Positions 47,021 to 57,123 are shown, counted from the first letter of the stretch. The stretch: DNA of 64,000 nt from Parerythrobacter_A sp963838735 (GCA_963838735.1 CAWISG010000003.1:598465-662464), one strand, 5' to 3'. Made by a program: numbers and translations. Notes: generated by a model not told the origin, from the sequence alone.

Positions 47021-48181
47021 ATGCACCTTATCGACTTCGATCCGCACACGTTCCTGCGCGACCATTGGCAGAAGACGCCGCTCCTGATCCGCAATCCGTG
47101 GGACGCATGGCGCAACCCCGTGGAGCCGGACGAACTGGCGGGTCTGGCGTGCGAACCCCATGTGGAATCGCGGCTGGTTACGGGCGATGGCGCCGAGGGT
47201 GGTGCGCTTGTGCTCGAACATGGTCCTATGCCAACCGACAGGTTCGACGCGCTGGGCACCGCGCCGTGGGCCCTGCTGGTGCAGGCGGTCGACCACTATG
47301 TCCCTGCCGTTGCGGACCTGATCGAGGCGTTCCGTTTTATCCCGAACTGGCGGATCGACGATGTGATGGTCAGCTACGCCACCGACAAAGGCGGCGTCGG
47401 CGCGCATTACGACCAGTACGATGTCTTCCTCATACAGGGGCTGGGCCGCAGGCGGTGGGAGCTGGGCGGGATGTGCGATGGCGATACGCCGCTGCTGCCG
47501 CACGACGATTTGCGCCTGCTGGCGGCGTTCGAGGCGCGGCAGGACTACGTCCTGGAACCCGGCGATATCCTTTATGTGCCGCCGGGCATCGCGCACCGGG
47601 GCACCGCCATCGGGCATGACTGCATGACCTATTCCGTCGGCTTCCGCGCGCCGTCTGCCGTGGAACTGGTCGAAGGCTGGAGCGACGCCGTGCTCGATAC
47701 GATGATCGACGACGACGCCGACAGATATGGCGATTCCGGTCTGGTCATACAGGCGAACCCGGGCGAAATTTCGGGCGAGGCCCTGTCCCGCCTGCACGGC
47801 ATGGTCGCCGCGCAACTGGCCGACAGGGACGCATTTGCGCGCTGGTTCGGCACATATGCCACGGCACCCAAGAACGACACCATCGACTGGCGGCCCGACA
47901 CTGCCATCAGCGCGGAGGAGGTAGCGGCGGCGCTGGAAGGCGGCACCGCACTGGTTCGTAATCCCGCCAGCCGGTTCGCCTTTGTCCGGCAACCGGACGA
48001 CAGTGTGTTGCTGAGCGTGGACGGCGAAGCGACTGCATGTTGCGGCGCAGCGGCGACCTTCGCCGAAGCGCTCTGTGCCAGTCCGCGTATCGAGGTGAAC
48101 CGCGACGACATCACGCACCAGCCCGTCCAGTCACTGGTCCGCGACCTCGTCAATCGCGGCTGCATCGCCTTCGAGGAATAG
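47021..48181 (+). CDS. roxA: JmjC-domain ribosomal oxygenase, RoxA/YcfD-like
   Basis: The 386-residue cupin oxygenase starts MHLIDFDPHTFLRDHWQKTPLLIRN, like bacterial YcfD, which hydroxylates an arginine of ribosomal protein L16 using Fe(II) and 2-oxoglutarate. The iron ligands are visible: His and Asp in GVGAHYDQYDVFLIQ and the distal His in PPGIAHRGTAIGH. RRRWELG and DILYVPPG are further family features. A C-terminal winged-helix-like region follows. It begins 20 bp after the Mur ligase and is probably cotranscribed. It is one of several ribosome-modification genes in the window. Confidence 0.88.
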   Translation: MHLIDFDPHTFLRDHWQKTPLLIRNPWDAWRNPVEPDELAGLACEPHVESRLVTGDGAEGGALVLEHGPMPTDRFDALGTAPWALLVQAVDHYVPAVADLIEAFRFIPNWRIDDVMVSYATDKGGVGAHYDQYDVFLIQGLGRRRWELGGMCDGDTPLLPHDDLRLLAAFEARQDYVLEPGDILYVPPGIAHRGTAIGHDCMTYSVGFRAPSAVELVEGWSDAVLDTMIDDDADRYGDSGLVIQANPGEISGEALSRLHGMVAAQLADRDAFARWFGTYATAPKNDTIDWRPDTAISAEEVAAALEGGTALVRNPASRFAFVRQPDDSVLLSVDGEATACCGAAATFAEALCASPRIEVNRDDITHQPVQSLVRDLVNRGCIAFEE

Positions 48182-48189
48182 GCCGCGGA

Positions 48190-48741
48190 TCAGCGCGCCG
48201 ACGTCTCGACCCACTGCCCCACGGGTATGTCCGCCACGGTCCAGTCGCCTATGGACCAGCGCATCAGGCGCAGCGTCGGATGCCCGACCGCCGCCGTCAT
48301 CCGCCGCACCTGCCGGTTCTTGCCCTCGCGCAAGGTCAGTCTGATCCAGCTATCGGGAATCGACTTGCGCACCCGGATCGGCGGATCGCGTGGCGGCAGC
48401 GCCGGGTCCGCGATGCGCTCGGCCTGCGCAGGCCGGGTCATGCCATCCCTCAGCCGCACGCCCTCGCACAACCGCCGCAAAGCCGCCGCATCCGGCTCCC
48501 CCTCCACCTGCACCAGATAGGTCTTGGGCAATTTGTAACGTGGGTCGGCAATGCGCGTCTGCAACTTGCCATCGTCGGTCAGCAACAACAGCCCCTCGCT
48601 ATCCCGATCCAGCCGCCCCGCCGGATAAAAGCCCGGCAAGTCGATGAAGTCAGACAGCGTCTGCCGGTGCGTCGGATTGCCGCGATCCGTGAATTGCGAC
48701 AGCAAGCCGTAGGGTTTGTTGAAGAGGATAAGGCGGGGCAT
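48190..48741 (-). CDS. rluE: 23S rRNA pseudouridine synthase, RluE-like
   Basis: The 183-residue protein lacks an S4 domain and starts directly LILFNKPYGLLSQFTD, typical of RluE (pseudouridine 2457 in 23S rRNA). The catalytic Asp lies in PAGRLDRDSEGLLLLTDDG; LPKTYLVQVEGEPD and LREGKNRQVRRMTAAVGHP are RsuA-family signatures. It is complete and convergent with roxA, 8 bp apart. Confidence 0.9.
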   Translation of the reverse strand: MPRLILFNKPYGLLSQFTDRGNPTHRQTLSDFIDLPGFYPAGRLDRDSEGLLLLTDDGKLQTRIADPRYKLPKTYLVQVEGEPDAAALRRLCEGVRLRDGMTRPAQAERIADPALPPRDPPIRVRKSIPDSWIRLTLREGKNRQVRRMTAAVGHPTLRLMRWSIGDWTVADIPVGQWVETSAR

Positions 48742-48841
48742 GGGCGCACTATTGACGAGTTCCGCGCTGGGTCAAGGGGTTGGTATAGAGAGCCTTTAAA
48801 GCGACTGTGAACTACTTGACACCATAACAGTATTAACAATT

Positions 48842-49045
48842 TTACCGGTTTGCGTATTTTGAATGCGTCCGCACGCATTCTTCATCGCCGTATTTGTTAG
48901 TGAAACAAAAATCGCCTCCCTCGTCGGCAGGGAACACAATTGCTTTAACTAACGCGCCACCAAAAAGAAGGCTAATAATTAAAATTGCAATTTTAATGGA
49001 TTTTTTTTCTGTTTTCCATATGATACAGCTAAAGAAACTTGGCAC
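48842..49045 (-). CDS. Small single-pass membrane protein of unknown function
   Basis: A 67-residue frame in a locally A/T-rich patch. It has a basic N-terminal stretch (KTEKKSIK), one strong hydrophobic helix (IAILIISLLFGGALVKAIVF) and a short polar tail with two cysteines (DFCFTNKYGDEECVRTH), a plausible small periplasmic tail. No family is recognised. The composition is clearly unlike the flanking core genes, which suggests a recent arrival or poorly conserved sequence. The gene call is uncertain. Confidence 0.4.
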   Translation of the reverse strand: MPSFFSCIIWKTEKKSIKIAILIISLLFGGALVKAIVFPADEGGDFCFTNKYGDEECVRTHSKYANR

Positions 49046-49108
49046 GGCTGTCTATAGCTAACAAGTGTCTATCGTATGAGTCTCATTTTTGCGAGCCGAT
49101 ATCCCCTC

Positions 49109-50060
49109 CTAAGCCACCCCGCTAGGATGCCCCACCTTCAGCACCTTGTGCAGCACGAACACCAGCACGCCGCCCACGATAATCCCGACCAGCGCCGAGA
49201 CGCCTGCAAAGGTCATCCAGCCCAGCAGGCCACCTGCGCCACCGGTCATGGCCTTGATACCGTTCTCCAGCCCGTGGCCGAAATCGTAGAGCGCGTCCAA
49301 GCCCAGCTCGTGTAGCGCGTGGATCAGGATGCCGCCGCCGACCCATAGCATCGCGACCGTGCCGATCACGCTGAGCGCCACCAGCAGCTTGGGCATGGCT
49401 GCGACCAGTCCGCGCCCGACCGCTTGGACTTACACTGTTCGCGCGCTGCGACAGGGCCAGGCCGACATCGTCCATCTTCACGATCATCGCCACTGCGCCA
49501 TAGACCACGATCGTAATCGCGATGCCGACCACCGCCAGTACGCCCGCGCGCACCCAGAAATCGTCCGCCGCCACTTCGTTCAGCGTGATCGCCATGATCT
49601 CCGCCGACAGGATCAGGTCGGTGCGGATCGCGCCCGATATGCGCTGTTTCTCGAACGCTTCGGGGTCTTCGATGGCGTCTTCCAGCGTCTTGCCGTGCTT
49701 CTCCCCGCCCAGCTTCTCGATGACCTTTTCCGCGCCTTCGTAGCTGAGATACAGCCCACCCGCCATCAGCACGAAGATGATCGCGGCGGGCAGGAACTCG
49801 CTCAGCAACAGTGCGCCGGGAAGCAGGATCAGCAGCTTGTTCCTGAAACTGCCCTTGGTGATTTGCCAGATGATCGGCAGCTCGCGCGCCGGGGAAAGGC
49901 CGGTGACGTAGCTGGGCGTGACCGCCGCATCGTCGATCACCACGCCCGCCGCCTTCGCGCCCGCACGGCTGGCGGCGACGCCGATATCGTCCACCGACGC
50001 GGCGGCGACACGCGCGATTACCGCCACATCGTCCAACAGGGCAACCAGTCCACCGGGCAT
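49109..50060 (-). pseudogene. DUF808 (YedI-type) membrane protein, one frameshift
   Basis: The first register gives MPGGLVALLDDVAVIARVA, AKAAGVVIDDAAVTPSYVTG, LLILLPGALLLSEFLPAAI and MDDVGLALSQRA, the hallmarks of the DUF808 family of multi-pass inner-membrane proteins with no known function. Near 49426 the frame shifts by one base (an extra C on the coding strand); the continuation QAVGRGLVAAMPKLLVAL, AMLWVGGGILIHAL, KVLKVGHPSGVA lies in the next register and ends at 49109. Repaired length is 316 residues, normal for the family. The distal part also contains a MotA/ExbB-like run of hydrophobic helices. Confidence 0.8.
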
Positions 50061-50473
50061 TACGCTTACTCCTTCGCAAGCCACCGCCCTGCCCATCACG
50101 GCGCGCGCGCGCAACCGCCTTTCGCGCTGTCCTACATCATGGTTGGCTGTCATAGCCTTTGCCGGCGGGGCGACAGGCAGGAGGCAATGAGGGCGTGGAC
50201 CGGCGAAAGGGCGAAAGCCACATATGCCCTGTTGCGGATCACCGTTTATGCGTTGTTGTTCAAGGATTTGGGCAGGAAGGCCACAGATATTAGAAGGCAA
50301 ACGAGTGGTCCACGGCTGCCATGACATTGCCCGCCACAAGGCTTGCATTCTGGCCCGATCCGGCTATGTGCCTGCCCTTCCCGGCATCGTCGGGGAATCC
50401 AAGAAAGCCGGAGGGGCGCCCGCGGAACCGCTGCGGGATGGCCAGCGATCGGCAGTAGTGAAAGGCATGAAGC
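50061..50473. promoter_or_regulatory. Upstream region and probable leader of the rpsF operon
   Basis: About 410 bp between the divergent DUF808 start and rpsF, without a credible gene. It must hold the promoters of both. Just before rpsF, CCCGC (50419-50423) and GCGGG (50433-50437) can pair around a loop containing CCG; the S6:S18-binding leader known upstream of rpsF in many bacteria also presents a CCG loop. This resemblance is only suggestive. An AAGG lies nine bases before the rpsF ATG. Confidence 0.35.
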
Positions 50474-50839
50474 ATGGCTCTATACGAGCACGTGTTCCTT
50501 GCGCGCCAGGATCTGAGCCAGGCTCAGGTCGACACATTGGCGACGCAGGCAACCGAAATTATCGAGGCGAACAAGGGCAAGGTCACCCGCGTCGAATCGT
50601 GGGGGCTGAAGAACCTCGCCTACAAGATCGACCGCAACCGCAAGGCACATTTCGTGATGCTCAACATCGACGGCCCCGGCGCCGTGGTCAGCGAGCTGGA
50701 ACGTCAGACCCGCATCAACGAAGACGTCATCCGCTACATGACCATCCGCGTGGACGAACATGAGGACGGTCCCAGCGTGATGATGCGCAAGAACGAACGC
50801 GATACGAAGAAGCGTCGCGAGCGGGAGGACCGTAACTGA
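50474..50839 (+). CDS. rpsF: 30S ribosomal protein S6
   Basis: The 121-residue S6 begins ALYEHVFLARQDLSQAQVD and contains WGLKNLAYKIDRNRKAHFVML and YMTIRVDEHEDGPS, typical of the family. The C-terminus is basic and acidic mixed (KKRREREDRN) and does not end in glutamates as in E. coli, where RimK adds glutamates to the terminus. This matters because rimK and rimB are only 4 kb away. Its stop overlaps the rpsR start (TGATG). Confidence 0.95.
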   Translation: MALYEHVFLARQDLSQAQVDTLATQATEIIEANKGKVTRVESWGLKNLAYKIDRNRKAHFVMLNIDGPGAVVSELERQTRINEDVIRYMTIRVDEHEDGPSVMMRKNERDTKKRREREDRN

Positions 50840-51063
50840 TGGCCCGTCCGTTTTTCCGCCGTCGCAAGAGCTGCCCGTTCCAGGCCAAGAATGCCCCCGC
50901 CATCGATTACAAGGATGTGCGGCTGCTGCAGGGCTTCATTTCGGAACGCGGCAAGATCGTGCCCAGCCGCATCACCGCGGTATCCGCCAAGAAGCAGCGC
51001 GAACTCGCCAAGGCGATCAAGCGTGCGCGCCATATCGGCCTGCTTCCCTACATCGTAAAGTAA
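50839..51063 (+). CDS. rpsR: 30S ribosomal protein S18
   Basis: The 74-residue S18 starts ARPFFRRRKSCPF, has IDYKDVRLLQGFISERGKIVPSRIT and ends KRARHIGLLPYIVK, all standard. It is coupled to rpsF by a one-base overlap and followed by rplI after 13 bp, with AGGAG before the rplI start. S18 binds next to S6 on the platform of the small subunit. Confidence 0.95.
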   Translation: MARPFFRRRKSCPFQAKNAPAIDYKDVRLLQGFISERGKIVPSRITAVSAKKQRELAKAIKRARHIGLLPYIVK

Positions 51064-51076
51064 GAGGAGACTCAAC

Positions 51077-51745
51077 ATGGATATCATTCTCCTCCAGCGC
51101 GTCGGCAGCCTCGGCTCCATCGGCGACGTGGTCACCGTGAAGGACGGCTTTGCGCGCAACTTCCTGTTGCCGCAGAAGAAGGCGTTGCGCGCCAATGCCG
51201 CCAATAAAAAGGTGTTCGAAGCCAACCGCGAGCGACTGGAAGCCGAAAACGCCGAACGCCGCACCGAAGCGGAAGCAGCGGGTGGCAAGGTCGACGGCGC
51301 AGAGATCGTGCTGATCCGCGCGGCGTCCAATGCCGGCCAGCTCTACGGTTCGGTCAATGTGCGCGACATCGTGGCAGGGCTTGCCGACCAGAAGCACCAG
51401 ATCGACAAGAAGCAGGTCATCATGGGCAGCCCGATCAAGACGATCGGCATGCACGACGTGACCATCGCCCTGCACCCCGAAGTCGAGGTGACGGTGAAAG
51501 CCAATGTCGCGCGGTCCGATGACGAAGCCGAGCTGCAAAGCCAGGGCGTCGACGTGCTGGCCCAGATCTTCGCCGATGAACAGGCCGAGATCGAGGAACA
51601 GGCGGCGGCCAACACCACCGAAAGTGGTCTTGAACCGGGCGAGATACCGGCGGACATGCTTGAAGACGGTGCGGAACCGGCAGCAGACGACACCGTTGCC
51701 GAAGCCGACGCGGATGGCGCCGGGCCGAAGCCGGACGAAGACTGA
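51077..51745 (+). CDS. rplI: 50S ribosomal protein L9 with long acidic C-terminal extension
   Basis: Residues 1-150 are ordinary L9: MDIILLQRVGSLGSIGDVV, VKDGFARNFLLPQKKALRA, then the C-terminal rRNA-binding domain with LYGSVNVRDIV and TIALHPEVEVTV. E. coli L9 stops at 149 residues, whereas here the protein runs to 222. The extra 70 residues are strongly acidic (QAEIEEQAAANTTESG, DGAEPAADDTVAEADADG) and end PKPDED. Such tails occur in some sphingomonads as I recall. The tail is probably disordered; its purpose is unknown. Confidence 0.94.
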   Translation: MDIILLQRVGSLGSIGDVVTVKDGFARNFLLPQKKALRANAANKKVFEANRERLEAENAERRTEAEAAGGKVDGAEIVLIRAASNAGQLYGSVNVRDIVAGLADQKHQIDKKQVIMGSPIKTIGMHDVTIALHPEVEVTVKANVARSDDEAELQSQGVDVLAQIFADEQAEIEEQAAANTTESGLEPGEIPADMLEDGAEPAADDTVAEADADGAGPKPDED

Positions 51746-51764
51746 CGCGGGGGGCCGCGAACCC

Positions 51765-51800
51765 CTTACGCCAACCGATACCGCTTACGCCAACCGATAC
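51765..51800 (+). repeat. 17-bp tandem direct repeat before the rplI terminator
   Basis: CTTACGCCAACCGATAC occurs twice, at 51765-51781 and 51784-51800, a 19-bp period, with the second copy running directly into the terminator stem. It may be a simple duplication. Confidence 0.8.
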
Positions 51801-51831
51801 AGGCGCGTCCTTCTTGCAAGGGCGCGCCTGT
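51799..51831 (+). terminator. Rho-independent-type terminator after rplI
   Basis: ACAGGCGCGTCCTT (51799-51812), loop CTTGC, AAGGGCGCGCCTGT (51818-51831) form a 14-bp stem with a single G-T pair, followed by a short TTTC. It lies between rplI and amn on their strand and probably ends the rpsF-rpsR-rplI transcript. Confidence 0.75.
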
Positions 51832-51886
51832 TTCGCATCCGACCCGCAGCTTTGATTTGTAACGCGAGCCGTCTAGCCCTGTGACC

Positions 51887-53341
51887 ATGACCGATATCGA
51901 CACCATCCTCGGCGAACTGGAAACGCTCTACACCGCATCGGTGGAGCGCCTGCGCAACGACGTGATCGCCTTCGGGCGCGACGGCACGCTGCCGTCCAAA
52001 TCGCGCCGCACCGATGGCAGCTACGCCTATCCGGAACTGCTGGTGACATTTGCCGGAGGCAACGGGCCCTCGGAGCGCAGCCCGCTCGATCGCAACCATG
52101 CTTATGGCCGCCTGAATGCAGAGGGGCACTACGCCACCACCGTCACCCGCCCCGCCCTGTTCGGCGACTATCTGCGCGAACAGCTCGCCATCATAACGCA
52201 GGATTACGACGTCACCCTGTCCGCGCGCCCCTCGCGGCAGGAAATCCCGTTCCCCTATGTGCTGGACGGCGGCGTGGGCGCGGGGCTGGCGGGTATAAGC
52301 CCCAACGAACTGGCGCGGCACTTTCCGGCAACCGAGCTGGCCGATATCGGCGACGAGCTGGCCGACGGGATCGAGATCGACGAGACGACGGACACGATCC
52401 CGCTGTCGCTGTTCGACGGCCTGCGCACCGATTTCAGCCTCGCGCGGCTGGCGCATTACACCGGTACCCGGCCGGAAGATTTCCAGAAGTTCATTCTGTT
52501 TACGAACTACCACCGCTATGTCGATGAATTCGTTGACTGGGCTGGCGAGCAGCTGGCGCAGGCCGGCTACAGTGCGCTGGCGGGTGCAGGCGGTTTGCAC
52601 CTGACCGAAGCACGGAGCGACGCGAGGCTGGAACTGAGCGACACCGCATGGCGCCGCCACCAGATGCCCGCCTATCATCTCGTTGGCGAAGGACGGAACG
52701 GCATCACGCTGGTCAATATCGGCGTCGGCCCCAGCAATGCCAAGACGATCTGCGACCATCTTGCGGTTCTGCGCCCCGAAGCGTGGCTGATGATCGGCCA
52801 TTGCGGAGGCCTGCGTCCCAGCCAGAAGATCGGCGACTACGTCCTCGCCCATGCCTATCTACGCGACGACCATGTGCTCGACCCCGTCCTGCCCCCCGAA
52901 ATCCCGCTGCCCGCCATCGCCGAAGTGCAACAGGCGCTGGCCGGTGCGGCGGAGGAAGTCAGCGGTAAACAGGGCAGCGACCTGAAAAAGCGGATGCGGA
53001 CCGGCACGGTGGTGACGACGGACGACCGCAACTGGGAATTGCGCTACACTCAGTCCGCCCGCCGTCTCTCGCTGAGCCGGGCGGTCGGCATCGACATGGA
53101 AAGCGCCACCATCGCCGCGCAAGGGTATCGCTTCCGCGTTCCATACGGCACTCTGCTATGTGTCAGCGACAAGCCGCTGCATGGCGAAATCAAACTTCCC
53201 GGCCAGGCCAACACCTTCTACGAAGAAGCCATTGCCGCCCACCTGCAGATAGGCGTAACCGCCTGCCGCCGCCTGCGCGAAGAGGGGATACGCCTGCACT
53301 CGCGGAAACTTCGCGCCTTCAACGAGCCGCCGTTCCGCTAA
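51887..53341 (+). CDS. amn: AMP nucleosidase
   Basis: The enzyme cleaves AMP to adenine and ribose-5-phosphate, controlling adenylate pools. From the ATG at 51887 it has 484 residues, the same length as the E. coli protein. The N-terminal Amn-specific domain contains QDYDVTLSARPSRQEIPFPYV; the C-terminal nucleoside-phosphorylase-like domain contains NIGVGPSNAKTICDHLAVLRP, IGHCGGLRPSQKIGDYVLAHA and TGTVVTTDDRNWELRY, and it ends SRKLRAFNEPPFR. A GTG at 51881 is an alternative start. Its 3' end overlaps the convergent histidine kinase gene by 4 bp. Confidence 0.95.
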   Translation: MTDIDTILGELETLYTASVERLRNDVIAFGRDGTLPSKSRRTDGSYAYPELLVTFAGGNGPSERSPLDRNHAYGRLNAEGHYATTVTRPALFGDYLREQLAIITQDYDVTLSARPSRQEIPFPYVLDGGVGAGLAGISPNELARHFPATELADIGDELADGIEIDETTDTIPLSLFDGLRTDFSLARLAHYTGTRPEDFQKFILFTNYHRYVDEFVDWAGEQLAQAGYSALAGAGGLHLTEARSDARLELSDTAWRRHQMPAYHLVGEGRNGITLVNIGVGPSNAKTICDHLAVLRPEAWLMIGHCGGLRPSQKIGDYVLAHAYLRDDHVLDPVLPPEIPLPAIAEVQQALAGAAEEVSGKQGSDLKKRMRTGTVVTTDDRNWELRYTQSARRLSLSRAVGIDMESATIAAQGYRFRVPYGTLLCVSDKPLHGEIKLPGQANTFYEEAIAAHLQIGVTACRRLREEGIRLHSRKLRAFNEPPFR

Positions 53342-54830
53342 CCCTTTATTTCCAAATCCGGCAAGACCGCCCGCATCGTTTCGACGATCTTATTGCCGGT
53401 GATCGGCTTTTCCAACACGCGGTCGTCGCTGGTGCAGAACGTGATCTGGTCCGCAGTGTAAGCAGAGATGAAAACGAAGGGCACGTCGCGCTCGCGCAAT
53501 GCGGCGGCCACCGGTTCGCTGGTCTTGCCGTCGCCCAGGTTCACGTCGAGGAATGCGGCATCCACATCCGATGTGCGCGCCAGCTTCTCCGCGTCCTCCA
53601 CGTTCAGGGCGGGGCCGACGACTTCGAACCCAAGATCGGTCAGAATATCGTTTATCTCGAACGCGACAAACACTTCGTCCTCTACCACAAGAATACGCGA
53701 GATATCGTTTTCCTTTCCAGTTCTTTCGTCGTCCGGAAGCGGCATCGTGAAATGCCATTCGAACCCATCCGGCGCGAACTCCCGACGGACTTGCCCTTGC
53801 GTTTCGGCCATAAGCGCACGACCGATAACAAAGGTTCCGAACCCTTCTTCGGTCGGCATCGAAACTGTCGGTCCGCCGCTCTCGATCCACGACACGTGTA
53901 GCACCGTCTTGCCATCCATTCGCGCCTTGCGCCAGCTCAGCGAAACGCGGCCGTCAGGATCCGACAGGCTGCCATATTTGGTAGCATTTGTCGCCAGTTC
54001 GTAAAACGCCATCGAGAACGGCAACGCCGCGCGCGTTGCCAGCGAAACATGCTCGCCCTGCATGTCGATGCGGTCGAGAGCGATCTTGTCCAGCACCATG
54101 CGCGCGACATCTTCCAGCGGAGCGGTGCGGTAATCCGTTCCCACCAGCGTCGCGTGTGCCTGCGCATAGGCGTTAAGTCGGGCGTCGATATCGCTGCGTA
54201 GGGTATTGTCGACGCCGGCCTGCCGCAGAGAGCGCCCGACGATGGCGTTGGTGACGCTGAACGCGTTTTTCACGCGGTGGTTGAGTTCGGCAATCAGGAT
54301 ATCCTGCGCATCGCGAAGGCGATGTTCCTCGTCCACATCGACGCAAGCAACCGCAGCGCCGATCAGCTTGCCTTGGGTATCGCGCACCGCGTTGCCGATA
54401 ATGCGCATCCAGAATCGCGTCTTGTCACCGCGCTGATAATGCACGATAAGTTCGGCCTCGTCGATATCCTCGCGCAGAACGCGGGCAAGCGGGTAGTCGA
54501 GCGATTGCACACGCGTTCCGTCCGCGTGGTAGGATACCCATTCCCCGTAATCTTCCGTATCGCGCGAATGCAGGATCGGATGCCGGACCATGTCCGACAG
54601 CACGCGATTGCCCTGCAGGATGCGCCCCTCGATATCGGAAATCGCGACCCCCACCGGCACGGTCTCGATCATGGCGTCGAACACGGCCAACTGCTTGCCC
54701 TGCGCAGCAATTCGTTGTGCGCGCTCGCCCTTCAACGCGACAAGCTGCGCCTCCGCTTCCAGAAGTCGCTGCTCAAGCTGTTCGGTGGTGTATGTACCGC
54801 TTGTGACGGGCTTGCTCGTCGGGTCGTCGC

Positions 54831-54834
<4 letters not shown>
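53338..54834 (-). CDS. PAS-HWE histidine kinase with C-terminal receiver domain
   Basis: The 498-residue soluble protein has an N-terminal coiled coil (residues 17-48), a PAS domain (about 50-165, no LOV cysteine seen), an HWE kinase core with the phospho-His in ELNHRVKN (H186), N-box ELATNATKYG (279-288) and the naming W-E pair VSWIESG (316-318), then a receiver (about 380-495) with phospho-acceptor D430 in AAFLDVNLG and conserved K477. No output domain is present. HWE kinases often signal in stress or light responses. It overlaps rimK by 4 bp (ATGA), so it is the last gene of a rimB-rimK-kinase operon. Confidence 0.9.
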
Positions 54835-55732
<898 letters not shown>

Positions 55733-55736
<4 letters not shown>

Positions 55737-56209
55737 TTCAGTATCCTTTCACGCTCTTCGGCGCTGGACTGGAGATAGCTACGGCCGCAATCGACCAGGA
55801 AGCGGCTGCGCAGGGCGGTGCGCCCGATCAGGATCGGAAACTGCATGTCGGACCGGTCGGCAAGGCTGAATTCCGCGCGGAACCGGATCGGACCCAGTTG
55901 CAGGTCGGTCTTGATGATGAACCGGTCCTGCTGCTCGCCATTGCTGCTGGTGATGGTGCGGTGGTCCGCACGCGGCACTTCGCACGTGACCGGCTGCACC
56001 TGGTTGTATCCCAGGTCGAGCAGGAAACGGACCATCTGGTGCCCGTCCGCCTCGAAGCGTTCGATGGCGACCGCATGCAGGCTGGAGGTGCGCGCACCAG
56101 TGTCGATCTTTGCAGGGATGCGGTGGTCAGTCAGGTCCGGCAGGCACACCATTTCGCGCCAGCCAACAGGCTGGTTTGTCGCCTTGCGCTTGGGTCTGGC
56201 TTCCGACAC
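55733..56209 (-). CDS. rimB: RimB-type retropepsin-like protease (DUF785/PF05618)
   Basis: The 158-residue protein belongs to the retroviral-aspartyl-protease-like family long called ATP-dependent zinc protease. The catalytic motif is AKIDTGARTSSLHA; later PILIGRTALRSRFLVDC is the matching strand. In Pseudomonas the rimABK operon encodes a RimB of this family that trims glutamates added by RimK. A GTG at 56209 preceded by AGGAG at 5-base spacing is preferred over the ATG at 56239, which lacks such a site. Its stop overlaps the rimK start, so both are made together. It lies 36 bp downstream of an SDR gene. Confidence 0.85.
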
Positions 56210-56244
56210 GCCGTCTCCTGACAGTATCCGCCATCTCACGCCAG

Positions 56245-57123
56245 CTATTTGCGATCAAGCAGGTCCATGCAATCGTCCCACAACTGCGCAGATGCCTGCT
56301 TGTCGCGGGCGAGCGCGGATGGCTCGACCAGCACCGTTCGCTTGCCGCGGACCGACCAGTATGCGCCGCGTTCCCCGTCATGCGCCCTGTCCACCATCAG
56401 CAGCGCGAACAGGCGACCGGTGTTGCCAAGCGTGCTGCTATGCTTCGAGAATGCGACGATAGGCGCAAGCGCGGCATTGAGCAGGCGCATATAGGCTGGA
56501 AAGTCGCGCGTAATCCGGGTTTCGCTGACCACGCCGGGATCGAACGCCAGCACGGTCAGGCCAGGCGCACGGCGCGCCAGTTCGCGTGCGGTCATGATAT
56601 TGGCGAGCTTGGACGACGCATAGGCGCGGAGCGATTGCTGCAATGCGCCGCGCGGCTTGCCGTGATCGTTTTCGGGATAGGCCAGCCGCTTCGCATCGGC
56701 ATGATTGGGTGGCACCATCATGCCGGTTGCGGGATCGTGCGCAATGCTGCCGGTGAAGATCACGCGAGCATCGGGCGCCAGCCGGTCGCGAAGCAGGTCC
56801 AGCAAGAGGAACGGCGCAAGCTGGTTGACGACGAACGTCTTGTCCATGCCATTATCGACGCGCTCGGGCCGTGGCAGACCAATCCCGGCATTGAGGGCCA
56901 GGACGTCGATCGGATCGTCACCGATGACGTCGGCAAAAGTCCTTACAGAGGCAAAATCCTCCAGGTCCAGCCAATGCGCAGTGACGTTGGACACTTGCAG
57001 TTCCTCGGGCAGATCGTGCGGGGTCCGCGCCCCGATCACGAGCGAGTCCACCCCCGCCTCTACCAGCCGCGCGGCGGCGTCCAGCCCGAACCCGGACGTA
57101 GCTCCGGTCATCACGATACGCAT
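56245..57123 (-). CDS. Short-chain dehydrogenase/reductase (retinol-dehydrogenase-like)
   Basis: This 292-residue SDR has RIVMTGATSGFGLDAAARL, LNAGIGLP, a catalytic-site region AYASSKLANIMTARELARR and a C-terminal part typical of the protochlorophyllide/retinol dehydrogenase-like branch. The ATG at 57123 follows AGGAG and is preferred to an in-frame extension to 57234. Its substrate is unknown. It precedes rimB by 36 bp on the same strand and could lead that operon, although a functional link is not evident. Confidence 0.78.
   Translation of the reverse strand: MRIVMTGATSGFGLDAAARLVEAGVDSLVIGARTPHDLPEELQVSNVTAHWLDLEDFASVRTFADVIGDDPIDVLALNAGIGLPRPERVDNGMDKTFVVNQLAPFLLLDLLRDRLAPDARVIFTGSIAHDPATGMMVPPNHADAKRLAYPENDHGKPRGALQQSLRAYASSKLANIMTARELARRAPGLTVLAFDPGVVSETRITRDFPAYMRLLNAALAPIVAFSKHSSTLGNTGRLFALLMVDRAHDGERGAYWSVRGKRTVLVEPSALARDKQASAQLWDDCMDLLDRK

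Noticed and set aside
48780..48840. TTGACA followed by TATTAA as a sigma-70 promoter
   Set aside because: The spacing is about 9 bases instead of about 17, so it does not form a promoter.
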